Source: Gordionus sp. m RMFG-2023
Lineage: Eukaryota; Nematomorpha; Gordioida; Chordodea; Parachordodidae
Length of the DNA stretch: 64,000 bases
Direction of reading: 5' to 3'
Assembly: GCF_954871325.1 (NCBI RefSeq)
Contig: NC_088778.1
Coordinates: forward strand, 23,855,120 to 23,919,119
Positions 21,868-35,600 of this stretch are shown one piece after another. Within the stretch, counting starts at the first letter, position 1; each line of letters opens with the position of its first letter. The position numbers and the translations under genes were made by a program. Below the pieces are notes generated by a model that did no database searches, was not told the origin of the DNA, and worked only from the letters and a program-made list of their open reading frames with translations.

Positions 21868-24800
21868 TCACTGAAGAGCGTCAAAATACTGTGATTTGCC
21901 GCTTTCGGCTTTGTTCATACGTATCAGGGGAAGCACCTCGTTACCCTTTAAACTTTTCCCGTCCTTGTATATAGCGGACGTTCGCGAAATGTCCGGTTGA
22001 GATTTGGCATTTTTATTTAAGATATGGCAACTGTTTTTATTAAGGATTTTATCGGGACACGATTGAATATTTCTTAAGTCTCTTACATCTTGATCCGATT
22101 TGGGTTCAGGATCCTCTCTATGACCATCGTACAATGTTTGGTTACTCGAATATATTGGTGCTGATAAATCTCCGGGTTCCTTACTGCATACACTCTTTAA
22201 ATAATCCATTAGTTCTTCTTCCAAATTTTCCTATGAAAATTCATGAATGTATAAAAAAAAAGGAATTAATGACGACTAATATTTAATATAAACCCCGCCT
22301 AAGTGTATGACTCAGAAATTGAAGGTCCCGCCTGCAGTCTCGTTAAATGAATTTCAGTCCCGCAAAGAAAATTTAAAAAATCCTGCTTAAAATGCCAAAA
22401 ATATCAGTCATAAATCTTAAGATTTCATTAAAATAGCGTAAATTTTATTGATATTTTATCATATTTCTTTCTTTTGCCGCTAAATCTTGAAATGAACAAC
22501 TTTAAAAATGTTAAGATTGTACTTCTAGAACAAGTTCAAGTAGCGAAGAAAACGATATATATTTTAAGTTCATTATATATAATATAATATTTTACATCAA
22601 TTTAAAAATATATAAGATTTTATAAATATTTTTGCATAAGGTTCTTATAATATTAACCATAATAGCACTAATAAATAATTATCACAAATTAAATTTAAAT
22701 CTTATTTTAATAATATAAAGGTTATGTTTAAATATTAAAACCCTAATCTGGCTTTTTAATAACTTTACTAGTAACAATTCAATACATAAGGCAAAGTACA
22801 TAATTTGTTCTAGCAAATTTTACATAAAGTTTGGAGGGCTATAAATATTAATTCAACATGCTAAGTAACATTTACCTTATTTATAAGATATTAATAATTC
22901 ACAAAAAAATCCAAGATAATTAATAAAACTGTTAGAAGAGATGAAAAAGTTGCTATAGCAAAAGTTTATATGTTTATCATTCTATAACACACAATTTTAG
23001 CTATTTATTAGCAGATTGCAGCTTAACCCTTTACAAATCAATATTTACAGATTCTAAAATTGTTTCACACTTGCATTGTAAACGCATTAAAGATACTGTA
23101 ATTGTAAAAAATATTTAAAGACCCTATTCGTGATACATTTATTTAATTTAACATTTTAAAAATAAAACCTCAACTTCAACAGTTATGCCCGCCAAACCGC
23201 AACATATCAATAGGAAACCGAACGCCGAAGCTATGCAACACACGATGAGAGATATGATAAATTTGAAATTTTCTGTGGTACACGTCCTTCTTATAATTGG
23301 TTCGTAGTTTATTTCCACGTTTCGACCCGCTCTTTCAGTTTGTAACATTCTTTGCAGATCATTTTTAATGAATTGTTTATCCTCGCGCATTTGATACAGG
23401 TAAAAGTCGATATAAGCCAGCTGGGAATATTTTTTTGTCATTTTAAATTAGAAAATATAATTTATATGAGTATTTTATTCTAATATAAACAAAAAAATAG
23501 CGACAATTTTTTTATTCAGGTTTTTTGTTCCTTTCTGAATAAAGAAATTGTTAATCCAATGTGTACATAGATTTTAAATAATCACCTAGACTTGAACCAA
23601 CCGGCATTTTTGAACCGATGGAAAACTTCCTGATGGAATGTCCTTGATTCCTTGGTCAAGGAGTTAGCTCCTGTCTTTGCAGAATCCCTGAAAATAATCA
23701 AATACAGTTCCCTAGACCCTTCTTTCTTATTCATACCCATCGCTTGCTCCGTTCTCACCACCTTCGGTAGCAAAGCGCAATGTTTTTTAAAGAATTAGGC
23801 AAACGGATTGGTGAAAAAACCGACCAGCCTAAGAAATCCTTTTTCTTAGGACAAAGACTTGATATCGCCATTATTCACTCTAACTTTCTAAGTTTTATCT
23901 CTTCCGTCGAATAATCTTCCATGTCTATGCCTTCTTTCTTCCTTTCTCTTTCCTAATTTACATTTTATTTATCGCTTATCCTTTTTCATAAATTCGTAAA
24001 TTTTATTTTTAATATTTTTCACCTTTATTAATTTTATCTTAGAAAAAATTAATTATATGCTATTACCTTTTGATAACATATTATATCAGCTACTATTAAA
24101 ATAAAGTAAGTAACCAATGACCTAAAAAGAAATTTATGAAATAATTTTCGCATCATCCGATCAAATCTTGATTTTATTTCCTCAATCATCATTTTTTTTA
24201 AAAAATATTAGGGACAATGATATTATATCGAATAGGAATTCATTCAATAAAAGTGAACACAAATGGTAATAAGCTGTATATGCCATTTCGTCTGCACGTA
24301 GACAAAGGACACTTAATATAATAAAGGGAAATTTTTTTTTAAGCGGAAATGTAAAAGTCATTTAGTTAACGTGCTGACTACAAAATGGCGTTTAGAAATG
24401 TCTCCGATGTATTTTAATTTTTAAATACCGTTAAATAAAGCAGTCGTTAGTCTATGTATACCATTTCACGCTCTTTAGTTCTTGGCCACTCTAAAAGAAG
24501 GATAGTTCTATCGATTTGATATACTTCGCCGGAACTCATATTATTCCAATTGAAATTATATTTATAATCTTAAAATCACCCCCCTCCCCCTCATGATATT
24601 TTAAAAATTAACTTCTGGACAATATAGTGGAAAATACAAAAGATAAAGAGATTAGAGAATCCATAGGGACTGCAGAGAGTTTTAAGAGCTATAAAAAGAT
24701 TGGTAGCTAAAGAAAACAATGGTAAATATGGAATAGGAAAAATATGAAATTTATTCCTGTTCAGCCTAGGCAGGAGATATTGAACTAGGACATCCTAATA

Positions 24801-25847
24801 GAAATAAAGAAAGAAATGAAGAAGAAAAAAAGAACGTGTACATTAAATAAATATTTGTTTTATATTTTTTGGTACCAATAAAGTAAATACGCGGTAAATC
24901 TAGAGTAGCCCCATTCATTTGGCTGTTTAGAGGAAGAGCTACATAGACAGCCAGGCGATTGTTTAGAAAAAAAAAGAACCAGAAAGGCCTTAGAATTTAA
25001 ATTTTATGACGTTTTTTTTTAAAAAAACTAAACAAAATAAAATTGAATTTTAGTTTTTTTTATATTCGATCTACCAATATAAATAAAAACAGTATGGATG
25101 AATAATATAAGATATAAAATATTTTTTTTTCTTAATCCTACCTATCCATATATTTCATTAAAGCTATCTTATAAATACTAAAAAGATAAAAACAGAAAAC
25201 TAAACTTTAAGAGTGTGTCCTGATTCGACTTATTACTTTGACAAGAAACGAAAGAAAAATTATGAAAAGCTAGTTCAAAAGCTGGGCTAAACAGATATCA
25301 AAAATAAGTCGAGCCAGGTTATGGTCTAATCATTTTTAATACGAATATCGATTTGCTAATTTAAAAATATACTCTAGCTAAAAAAAAATTAAATGAAAAA
25401 ACAAAGCATTACTTTCCAAACCAACGAGCCTATGCACCAGAAAGTAGTTATCAATCCAAGAACGAATAACCATTTACCCCATGTAGACCATTCGGAGGAT
25501 TTTAATCTCTTCCAACTTTTACGCCTTTTCTCAAATTCTAAAAGCGTTTGCCGGCGAATGAAATACAAAGAATTTTTCATCCATTTGTTGGAAGCGGTAT
25601 CCGAGTCTTCATATATTCTGTGTTCGGCAGCAGTTAACCCCGCCCCACTTAATTTGCTAGGTTTTGGGCGATTTAACTCTTGGTCACTATTTTGTTCGCT
25701 TATATCGTCAAGGTTTGTGGGATCATTTTCAATTAGGAATGATAAACGATGATTAGATAAATTCCTCAGTATTAACTCCTCTGAATTATTCATGGAATCT
25801 TTATTGTTGAGTCTTTTGTTACGGTGAATAATCTGGGAATTGTCCAT
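21868..25847 (-). CDS. Two-pass membrane protein of unknown family
   Basis: Exons are 25847-25413, 23420-23169 and 22230-21868, all joined in phase 0, giving 349 residues. The N-terminal 110 residues are polar and predicted cytosolic. A basic run (EFEKRRKSWKRLKSSEW) precedes the first membrane segment, GKWLFVLGLITTFWCIGSLV (about residues 123-142). A polar loop of about 55 residues follows. FKFIISLIVCCIASAFGFLL (about 197-216) begins the second segment, and a charged 120-residue tail starts ENLEEELMDYL. I do not recognise the family. The splice sites are GTAATG/CCCAG and GTTTTA/CATAG. The middle exon could instead be a separate start (ATG at 23441), but the shared phase and the two-segment layout favour one gene. 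The first intron contains a LINE fragment on the opposite strand. Confidence 0.65.
22231..23168. other. Second intron of the membrane protein gene
   Basis: AT-rich sequence with no recognisable repeat family or exon. Confidence 0.4.
23585..23910 (+). mobile_element. LINE ORF2 3' end fragment
   Basis: Two adjacent frames encode a LINE C-terminal signature. SLDPSFLFIPIACSVLTTFG is followed, one frame on, by ELGKRIGEKTDQPKKSFFLG and QRLDIAIIHSNFLSF, ending in a stop. This matches the conserved 'FVPIAMETLG...ELGRRI...FL.QRLS.AIQRGN' tail of non-LTR retrotransposons. One frameshift separates the halves and the rest of the element is missing, so it is a 5'-truncated dead copy. It may be the same family as the reverse transcriptase at the end of the window. 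It lies antisense in an intron of the membrane protein gene. Confidence 0.65.
23911..25412. other. Rest of the first intron of the membrane protein gene
   Basis: No exon recognised. The stretch at 24620-24830 is purine-rich with short open frames and could be decayed LINE sequence, but I could not match it. Confidence 0.35.
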
Positions 25848-27206
25848 ACTATCACACTGACAGTATACCTAAATGGAAATATCATTCGTGTCCAATATTT
25901 TTATTCGGTTTTTAAATAAATAAAACTTTCGCTGATTTTCAATAAATTTTGTAGCATTAAAAATATTTATTTATTGATGAATTTTTGTAGCATTTAAATC
26001 TTTTTGATTGTTGATTAAATTTATAAAATGAATTGCAATAAAAATTAAGAATGTTGACTGATAATTGAGTGTTTATATTGATTAGGAATGCCTATAAAAT
26101 TACAAATGATCAATATTTCATTTCAGAAAAATAATTTTAATTTTCTACTAATTTTTTTATATTATTTTTCAAATTCTATTTACAAAAAAAAAGAAATTAT
26201 TTATAAACAAGCTTGTTATTAGGTCAAGATTAATATTTTTCATATCGGAAAAAATAAAATACAATCAATATCAATTATAAATTCAATCGTTAAAATTTAC
26301 ACAAAAATATTTTATATATTAATTTAAAACAAATTATAAAAAATATTTGGTAAGAGAATCGATAATTAACATATTCAATTTAAAAAAATATAAATATCAC
26401 AAAATTAAATTGCTTCCAAATTTTTGCTATGAATGTTTGGGATTTTGTCGTTAATGTGATTTGACCAATGAGATTTGTGGTACTAGGTATATATTTTATC
26501 ACGACTTTCCATAGAAGTTGGGGGGGGGGGGATGCAAAACAAAATTACTTCATAAGCATGTTGGAGTTGTAAGAATTAGTATTTTATGTGAATTTTTGGC
26601 GTATGACTAATAACTGAGTAACTCTTTTCACTTTGTAAAAAGTGAAATTAAAGCGTTTGTTTCAGGGTAAAGTTTGCTAATATACTGAATTTAATCAATA
26701 TACACGAATTTATAATTGAATATCATATCAGAAGGATTTTAAAATGAACTAAAAATTTTGTTATTTATAATTAGATCATTTATATTTTACATTAACCCAA
26801 ATAAATGGAAATTATATATTATAAAATCGCTTCATTTTCGACTAAAATTTAATATTCATAGGCATACCCAATATTTATAAGAAGATATATATTTATTTTA
26901 AGATGTGATTAATAATTGCATTTTCTTAAAAATTTATGACGGGAGCACGCTATTACGCTGCATAAGAGATGCGAAATTAATCCTTAGCGACATCACAGCT
27001 GATTCGTCACAGCTATAATACTTTTTATAATATAGATAAACAGCTGTGGTGATTTCATCATTTCAGTCAGTATTTATAAATTATACATAATATTATTGGC
27101 AGGCTTTTGTAAAATACGCGCAACGATTAATTTAGTATCGCTTGAGCAAATCGCCATTACTATAAAACCTTATTCACAAATAAACCGGTAGGGGGTGTTG
27201 CATAAT
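25848..27206. other. AT-rich stretch with an imperfect inverted repeat
   Basis: No gene recognised. A run of 12 G lies at 26520-26531. ATCACAGCTGATTCG near 26991 and CAGCTGTGGTGAT near 27043 are inverted relative to each other, with CACAGCTATAA between, a small stem that may be a MITE core. Confidence 0.4.
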
Positions 27207-27263
27207 GAAAAAGAAAGAAAGAAAAAAAAGAAAGAAAAGAAAGAAAGAAAAGAAAGAAAGAAA
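27207..27263 (+). repeat. (AAAG)n microsatellite
   Basis: About 57 bp of AAAG units with a few longer A runs. Confidence 0.9.
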
Positions 27264-27789
27264 TGATTTATATAGTGTTAAAGGAATCTGTTATCCAATT
27301 TTATCTAATTATTTTTATAACCGGTGCAATATATTTTGATTTGCATTACAATTTAGTCAATAAAATTTTTTAAAAAACCTTGTCACATTTTTATCATTTT
27401 ATGGTGTGTCATCAAGGGAAATTAATCCAAAAATAATGTAAAATTAAGTCTTTCTCCAATTTAATAGTAGACCGATTTTAAAAAAAATGGCTCTTCTATT
27501 TTCAACATAATTAGAGATAGGCAACTTATTTTTAAAAATTTATTTTAAAATCTATTGAAAAATAAAATAATAAGCAGTCAAATTCTCTCAATGTAACTTA
27601 TAGTTTTTTCAAACTTAACTCATATTTGTAAAAAGGTTTGGAGATGGAAGAAATATCTGTCAAATTGAAGAAACATTAAAATATAAAACAAAAATCAAAT
27701 CTAGTTAATTTGTATTAAGATTCTATATCCCTTTAATATTAGCATTTTTTCTTCAAATTGTCCTATAAAATTAATTTCAAGAGCATGGT

Positions 27790-29230
27790 CATAGCCTGGA
27801 ATTTCTTTCTGGGGGGGGGGACTTCTTACTTAGGAGGGGGGGAGTTAATATTTTTAAAAATTTGTAAATGTAAATTACAAAATAATACTCGACGATTTTT
27901 ATTTTAAAATTTTAACACAAATGAATTAAAGTCTAAATTCTGCATTATTTTTTCTCCATAAGCTATTAATATTAAATTTGGTTTAAGTCGATCTTTCGTC
28001 GGTTCTCTAATACTCTAGTACTCTATAGAACATATTTTAGTATAGAGAATGAGGCTTCGCAAGAAGTCATTGATACACCAATGATAATGGCTGCTGAGTA
28101 GAATTTGTATAATTCCTTAAATCCAAGATGATATTTTTTTTATACATAATATTTACGATATTTTTTAATATTTATGTTTCTTTAACTTTTGTAGCTGATG
28201 TAACGTTTCCACATTTAAGTTAAATAATGATTCTAAAATGGGACCATTTTATCTGAATATAAATTAATCAGGGTTAAGGGGAGACAATATTATAATCATC
28301 TTGTGTAAATCTATCTAAAACATGATCTTCAATAATTTCATAATAATTCATTTTTTATCAATCTTAAAGATTTGTAGGCGTTTTAAGTACCCTTGATTAT
28401 ATTTGAGGGATGAAATTAAATATTGAGATATAAGTTTTCAGCCATAATTCTTATCAAATCGAAAAGAATTATCATTTTTGTATTTTTTAATATATTAATT
28501 TTGGTAATAATAGCACCACTCTTTTAATACCAACTGACTGTAGATATTTAGATTTATTGTTCATAAACTATAATGGCGTTAATTTATATTAACACATTGA
28601 GATTAAAAGCCAGATGTTTCGACTGAACCATGTGGGGATACTTCTGAATTAAAAGTTCCATTAGAATATTTCACCAATAACCTTACAATTCTCATAAATA
28701 ATGTGAGATGTTTCCAAATGACCAGTCCACCTTTGGTCTAAAAGTTTCTTAAGAATATGGCCTATATATTTACAGGATACTTTAAAATGACTAGAAATGC
28801 ATTGAATAAATTTTAAAAAATATACCAAGACACTTTTTTATTAATTTTTTTTTTTGAAGTGGGGTTTGTACTCCTCCATTTTGGTCAGACATGACCTTTG
28901 CACCTTCATATGACTTTGTTATTGCATGCGATGAATTAATATTTAATTCCTTAAGTTGCTTTAAAATACAATTAGTAATGTTCAGCAGAAAGACATTGTA
29001 AATTAATAATTTCTATTAGATTTTCTTAAATCTTTTCACAAAAAATATAACGAATATTGTCTCATTTCTTAAGACAAAAAAAAAGGCATCTCATTTTTGT
29101 TATATTTTTGAGATATATTCCACCACAATCCCTAGATTAGACTTCATTTTGAATTTGAAGTGATTTATATTGTGCATTTTGGATGTTCATTTCACAATTT
29201 AATTTAAATCAGAATCTTTTTGGATGGTGT
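27790..29230 (-). mobile_element. hAT transposase relic, DUF4371/ZMYM type
   Basis: Minus-strand pieces appear in the right order for this hAT subgroup. KSYEGAKVMSDQNGGVQTPL (about 28860-28920) matches the 'SYDGA..MSG..GGVQ' catalytic-core motif. RWTGHLETSHIIYENCKVI (about 28670-28730) matches 'TRW.AR..A...L..NY..I'. IGVSMTSCEASFSILKYV (about 28010-28070) matches the dimerisation motif 'LPVTTASCERSFSKLK'. Stops and frameshifts break the frame, so it is dead. ATAGCCTGGAATTTCTTTCT followed by ten G at 27790-27820 looks like the terminal repeat of the same element. Confidence 0.7.
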
Positions 29231-30004
29231 AAAACACATTGATATAAATAGTCCAGAAGAATAAATTATGTTTTTATCTTTTGCAGAATACATAATTTTT
29301 ATCATCAAATCAAATATTGATTTAAGATAATAACGATTGCGGTTAATTTGCTGGCTTAGCAGAATTGATATTATTTCAGTGTCCTTATATTAAGATTTTT
29401 ATCAATAATGTTATTAAATTTAAAATGGGCTGGGTAAAAAAATCCGGGAGAGAAAAAGTATATCATTGAAAATTAATTGTTCATCAGAGTCGGTACCCTT
29501 AATTTGAAAATATAAATATTTGATAAAAATAAATATTTAAATTAAGTAAAATATTAAAAATTTAAATATCCGTCTCTGGTTTCATCCATGAATTTAACAA
29601 TATGAGCGTTTTCATAGCTTTTTTTAAACATAATTATGAAACTATGTTTAAGCAATTGTATATATTTCTAATGCCTTTTACACGGGTTATATTTATAAAT
29701 GTAGATTATAATTTATCTAGAAGAACAACTATAAATTAAAGTTGTTGAAATATATTTAAAAATCATTTTTAATTTGTTACAAATTGCTGTTAAACTATTT
29801 TTATTTGAAATTTTGTCTGCAAGTGTTTCGACATAAGATTAGTTTCATCCTAATGGTATTCATGAGAAAGTTATAATAAAATTACTTTTGGGTGAAAACA
29901 TAGGTCAAAATTAACATAAATGATATTCAATATTCGAAAATATTATTTATCAAAAAATCCATCAATAAACGTATATTTTATTTTCTATTCAATTTATAAA
30001 ATAA
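29231..30004. other. AT-rich stretch, nothing recognised
   Basis: GGGCTGGGTAAAAAAATCCGGG near 29428 resembles the terminal sequence at 27795 in the same orientation. Otherwise no features were seen. Confidence 0.35.
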
Positions 30005-30560
30005 AATATAGTTCAGCCCGATCCGAGGAAATAGTCAGTCTTGATCAGGAACCCGGAGTGAACCGTAGCGAACCGTTAAACCATTAAACCATTATAAATA
30101 TTTGAACAATAACCGTGACCTAACCGATATAGTTATTTTTTGAAGGAGTAAAAAGAACATTTATAGAAAAAGATTAAACCGCTTTAGTTTTTATATTTTA
30201 GAAATAGAAATAATTTGAATATCCAGAATTATATACACTTGCTTTTATAGTACTGGCGGTTCCCGCAACACAAGTTTCTGTAGAAAGGGTCTTTTTGGGG
30301 CTAAAATTTGTGTTATTCTCTCTCATCAAACAAATATGAATTCATTTATATTAGAAAATATATTACTTATGCGTTCAAATAATATATTTAAAGAAGTGTT
30401 ATATTGAATCTTATATATTTTTTTTATATATAATTCATAGATGCTTATAATAAAAATAAATTAGACGATGGTGTTACTTCAATAAAAAAAAATTTAAAAC
30501 CGTAATGAACCATTATAAACCTTTACAATTAGCTGAACCGAACTGAACCTATATATATTT
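30005..30560 (+). mobile_element. hAT element relic with transposase dimerisation domain
   Basis: From about 30250 the plus strand encodes VLAVPATQVSVERVFLGLKF and then, one frame on, NMNSFILENILLMRSNNI. This is the hAT C-terminal dimerisation motif 'AVPATQ.SVERVFS.LKFVLS...L..ENILL.R'. One frameshift interrupts it. The flanks carry GAACCG-rich subterminal repeats (GTGAACCGTAGCGAACCG near 30058, GCTGAACCGAACTGAACC near 30531), so an internally deleted element is likely. A similar GAACC/GGTTC cluster occurs near 59090-59160. Confidence 0.75.
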
Positions 30561-32649
30561 TTTCCATGCTATGATATTACATAAAAACGGTTAAATATTA
30601 TGATCTGGATTCTTCAGTAGCTTCATAAAATATATCTTAGAATCTATATCCAAATTTCTTATATTTCGGTTGAGTAGTTTTATAGATATAAGCATTTTGT
30701 GACTGATTGGGGTTTGTGAGACCCCACCAGAGTAAATTTGTATGTTCTATATTTTTTTTTATATTTAAATTCATTAGTGTAATTTTTTTTTTATATTGAA
30801 GAATAAACATATTATGAATTATCATGATTATATGATGGATAAGTTATTTTTTTAATTTTATATTTGAAAATTTAAAAAAGTAAACTTTTTTTAAAAAATT
30901 TTTGCCACAAATTATAATTATCCTCATCATCTTTAATCTAGGCATAAGAAATAAAAATATTTAAATATTTTATCAAGCTTAAGGTTAGATCTATCTTATA
31001 TCCAAATATAATAATGAATATTACTGGAGATATATACATTTGAAATTGGGGTCTATTAAACACCACCCGAGTACTAGCGTCATTTTTTTCACCGGAGTAT
31101 TGAAAGGTCGACTCGACATATTATAGTGTTATTAACTACACTTTTACAAAATGATTTTTCCCCATAAATCAATTGTTTTATACTACATTTTCCCAGGCGC
31201 TTTTACCACGGGGTACGGGTGGGAAAGGGGCTATGAGGCAAGATCATCTTTGACTTGTCATAGGTTATCAATGAAATAACAAATGAATAAATTTTATCTA
31301 TCTATTCTGATAATTCGATTCAAGCGATTCGAATAAATATAATTATTTGAATAATTTGTCAAATAAAGGAAATATTCAAATAATAAACCGAATAAACAAA
31401 TTATTAATATTACCAAATATTCAAATTATTCCTTTAATTCCAATTGAAGAACTTTCTAATCGAACAAAATGTAAATTATTTTACTCGTATTTAAACAAAA
31501 GGAATATTCTTTATTCGTATTCGAAGAAAACAAATAATTTACTATTCGTATTTATTACTATTCGATTTGATTTTATTGATTAAAGGCATACTCTAAATAG
31601 ACTTTTCAAATATATTTTAATTTTATTAATGGCATGGTTATTTAGAAAATAGCAAAGAAATATAAATTGTATATCTATTTTAAATAAAATAAATTGATAT
31701 TTCTTTCAAAATTAATTTAAATTTAAAACGTGTTGATTTTAAACTTAAGAAATACACTTGAAACAAATCACTAATAAAGAAATAATTTAAGGGACCAGCA
31801 GAATATTTAAGGAGCGAGGAACGTTGATGATGAGATGTGGTCTGAATAAAAAATCGCAAACATTAACTTTTAATTTTCCAAAATCTTGAAACGATAGAAA
31901 CTTTATCTAATAATTATTATGGCTCAGAAAATTTACAAATTTAATTTACAAGGTATAAGAGTATCATCGCTAAATTTACAATTTTTCTTAATTAGAGCTA
32001 AAGATCCGTGGGTCATCACAAATTCAAAAAGGTACAAATAAAGTTCTATAAAGTTTGCTAGTAAAAGTTTTATAAGTTAAAAATAATATTTTTTTATAAA
32101 ATACAAAATAAACATTTAACAAAGTATAACCAGGTTCAAGCTCTCATCCTCAGAATTCTAATAAAATCTATAGAAGAAAAAATTAATAATTCCACATGTA
32201 AAATACATGTAATTATAAAAAATCACTATAAATGTAATTTTATTAATATAACACGCCCCATCTATATATAAATAAATACCCTAACATATACTGTGGTATT
32301 GCGCAAAGTATAAATAATTCCCATTTTATAAATATTATTCATACGCTTCATGCTCAAGGGATTGTGGCTATAATTATCTCATACCATAGTCGCTTATCGT
32401 CATCCGTATGGTGGAGTCTAGCTTAGATCTTTAATGTCTACGGACAGGAAATTTCACTCATGCAATCATAAATTATTTTATAATTTCCCATAACGCGTTA
32501 GTCTAGTAATATGTTGAGTTGTTAATTAAATTAGTGTCAAATATTTTTCTTAATAATTTTAATGATTTTTCAATATATTAAATTTTCATAATAGTTGCAA
32601 TTTGGTCATTGTATAGTATCGAACTTTTAGGCCCGCACTCGTTAAAAAA
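30561..32649. other. AT-rich flank upstream of TBL3
   Basis: No gene recognised. The stretch 31310-31580 is a cluster of CGAATA/ATTCG words, of the same family as at 20930 and 56540, and its 78-codon open frame is a by-product. The TBL3 promoter should lie in the last few hundred bases, where I see no distinctive element. Confidence 0.4.
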
Positions 32650-35600
32650 ATGAAATCGAAAACCAAAAATTTAAAATCCAAGTGAGAATTTAATGATTTA
32701 TTATTTAAATATTATGTTTCCAGGTATGCTATAGATAAAGAGTTTAAATCATTTTTTATCGGGAATTCAATAGAGGTACATTTTTTCAAATATAATATTT
32801 AATAAAATAATCAGGTTTCTAATGATGGTAAATTTCTATTCTGTCCAAAAAATGATATTTTGAATGTGATTGATTTGGAATTGAACAATATTACTCATAC
32901 AGTTGGCCAAGTATCATATATATTAATTATGCAAATGTAACTTATTATGAAGATTGATTCTGGAGAGCAAATATCATCCTTTTCATTATATGGAGTAGAA
33001 AATGTAATTATATCATACAAAAGTAACTTAATAAAATTGTGGAATTGGAAAAATTTAGAATGTTTAAAAGCTTGGAAGGTATATTTATCGATAATGTTTA
33101 AAATGCATAGGTTTTAACAGACTTTACTAATGACACCCATAATTACTATGACAATTGACAGCATTTCCTCCTCACTATTAGCAATAGGCACAACCTTTAA
33201 TTCAATGATTAAAATATGGGATCTTAATAAGGGTTACTATACACATCATTTTAAACAAATAGGGAGTGGGTCTGTTAAGTTTGCTATTAATTTCAATATA
33301 AAATAATTTTCTATTAATATAGTCATCTACAATTTTTTTGTGATTTTGAAAATTCTCAAGTCAAGGCTATAATAGCTGCATGTGATGATAATTCAATTAA
33401 TATATGGACATTAAATGATGTCGTTCAAAATAAAATCAAGAAACAAAAATTAGATTTAAATACTACAGAACACAATATATCTAATTTTCATTCGCTAATA
33501 GGTCACAATGCTAATATTACTGGGCTTATCATTTTAAATGGTCAAAACAAGTTATTAAGGTTTACTAGATTATGAATACATTTAAAGTCTTTTAGAATTT
33601 TGATATATTTTAATTTTTACAATGTTTATAGCATGGTAGCAATTTTTGTCTTTTTTAAAAAAAGAATTTCTGAATAATAGTATTAAAATTCTTTACCTTT
33701 GTAAATCAATTATTTGATAAAGTTGAACTAATAAAACTTGAAAGTATTTAAAAAAATTAAACTTGTAGAACAAAAGCATTATCTTTGCATATCTATACAT
33801 TGTCAATTATCAAAGTTATTATTTTATAATTTAAGCTCAGGACGAGACAAATTACTTATCTTATGGGATTTACTTACATACACTTCCCTTAAAATGTTTC
33901 AAGCTAAACATGGCTTTGAAGGAGGCATGAAACAATTACCATCATTGACTTCCCTCAATAATAACAATTTCTTATTTTTATGTAATTTTGTCTCTGCTGA
34001 TTCTGATTTAACACTGAGAAAATGGGAATTAACTGCCTGCCAAGAGGATGGTGATTTAGGAAATAAAATTTATTTAGACAATAGAAAATTGACCTGTCAG
34101 ACCAATTATAATCTAAAAATTACCCTCGAAAATTCTTTAATTCCTCTCCAAAAAAGTGAAAATGATATATTAGAAAACGATTCAGATTTAACCTCTAATA
34201 ATGCCCTGACTCCCAAATATCTCACCCTCGGTGCAGACAAACTCTTTGTAACCAATCACCAGCATGATATCTTTGGTGTAAAATGTGATACACTTAAAAA
34301 TTTTACCATGGTTTGTAAAAATATATTTAAAAGGTCCAGTTCGATATGGAAGAACCACCAAAAATGGACTGGACCTATGTTTTTGGAAAATAGACTAGTT
34401 CAAGTCATGGATCTTAAAAAAAATCGACTTTTTAAAAATATTTTTGCAACATATCAATGATTTTAAAAAAAAATACAAATTGAACTGGTCTGTATTTATT
34501 TTATATATTTTTTTAAAACTTTAATCATTTAAAAAAAATACAGTATATTGGAGACATTGAGGAAGTAACGGCTGTAAAATTTATAGCCGAAAAAGCTGAC
34601 GATCAATATCCATACTTAGCGGTAGCTGATAATACCCCTCAGGTCAATATTTAAGAGAATTCCTTATTAATATTTTTTTCAAATTTTTATTTTGTAAAAG
34701 ATTTTAATTATAACAACATTACTTGTAGTTTTGCTTTTAGAAGTTATTTACAATATATTTACACCAGGAACTTATAACCAATAATTTATCCCAACATAAG
34801 TAATATCAGCATTTTTAAATTTAAATTTAGAATGCCAAAAATGAATTTTCTTAAGGGCAAGCTTAAATGATATAAGTTAATAATTCACTGCTTTTATAAC
34901 TGGTTGTTTTTCCTATAAATAATAATTAAAAATTTTATTCCAAAATTAGCCCAAAATTTTTACCCTACCATCTTTTGATTCGTTCGTATTATATGGACAC
35001 ACTGAAAATATTATGGCCTTATCTACATTTCCGAAAAAATCTGGTCTATTAGTTAGCGCGTCAAAAGTAATTAATTAGTTAAAATATTTTGTAGCACTAC
35101 ACTTATTTAGGGATCCGAACCATTATCTATAAAAGTTCGGTTACAGTTTAGTTGGGAATTTTTTTTTAAAATCGACAAAATTATAAGGAGGTTTTTTGGC
35201 AAATTGTTTTTATTGAGTAAATATACAATGCACATTAGAACAAAATACTATATTTAAGACGTATTATAAATAGATCATGTTAAATAATTTATATTTTATT
35301 ATTTATATAAATATCAATTAAAAGGATAACACGATGAAGTTATGGAGACTTAACCCCCTTAGACGGAGATTTAAATGTTTATACACCTTCATAGGCCACA
35401 CCAACTCTGTTACAGCACTGGCTTGTTCAGCTGAGTAAAATATATATATATTTTATAAAACCATCGATGCTCATAAGTAGCTCCCTTTGATAAGTTTACT
35501 CCAAAATGGCGAAGTTGAGTTCTAGTACAAATTTTTTTTAAACTTGGCCTCGAGATTTAAGCTTTAAAGAAAAAAATCTCTCCTCTCTAGGCTGAGCCGT

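Noticed and set aside
23582-23773. Minus-strand open frame as an extra exon of the membrane protein gene
   Set aside because: The plus strand at the same place encodes the LINE C-terminal signature, and the donor phase does not match the next exon.
25393-25752. 119-codon open frame on the plus strand
   Set aside because: Antisense shadow of the first exon of the membrane protein gene.
33738-34460. A separate 240-residue protein
   Set aside because: Only 33836-34403 is coding, as exon 7 of TBL3; the first 30 residues lie in intron 6.
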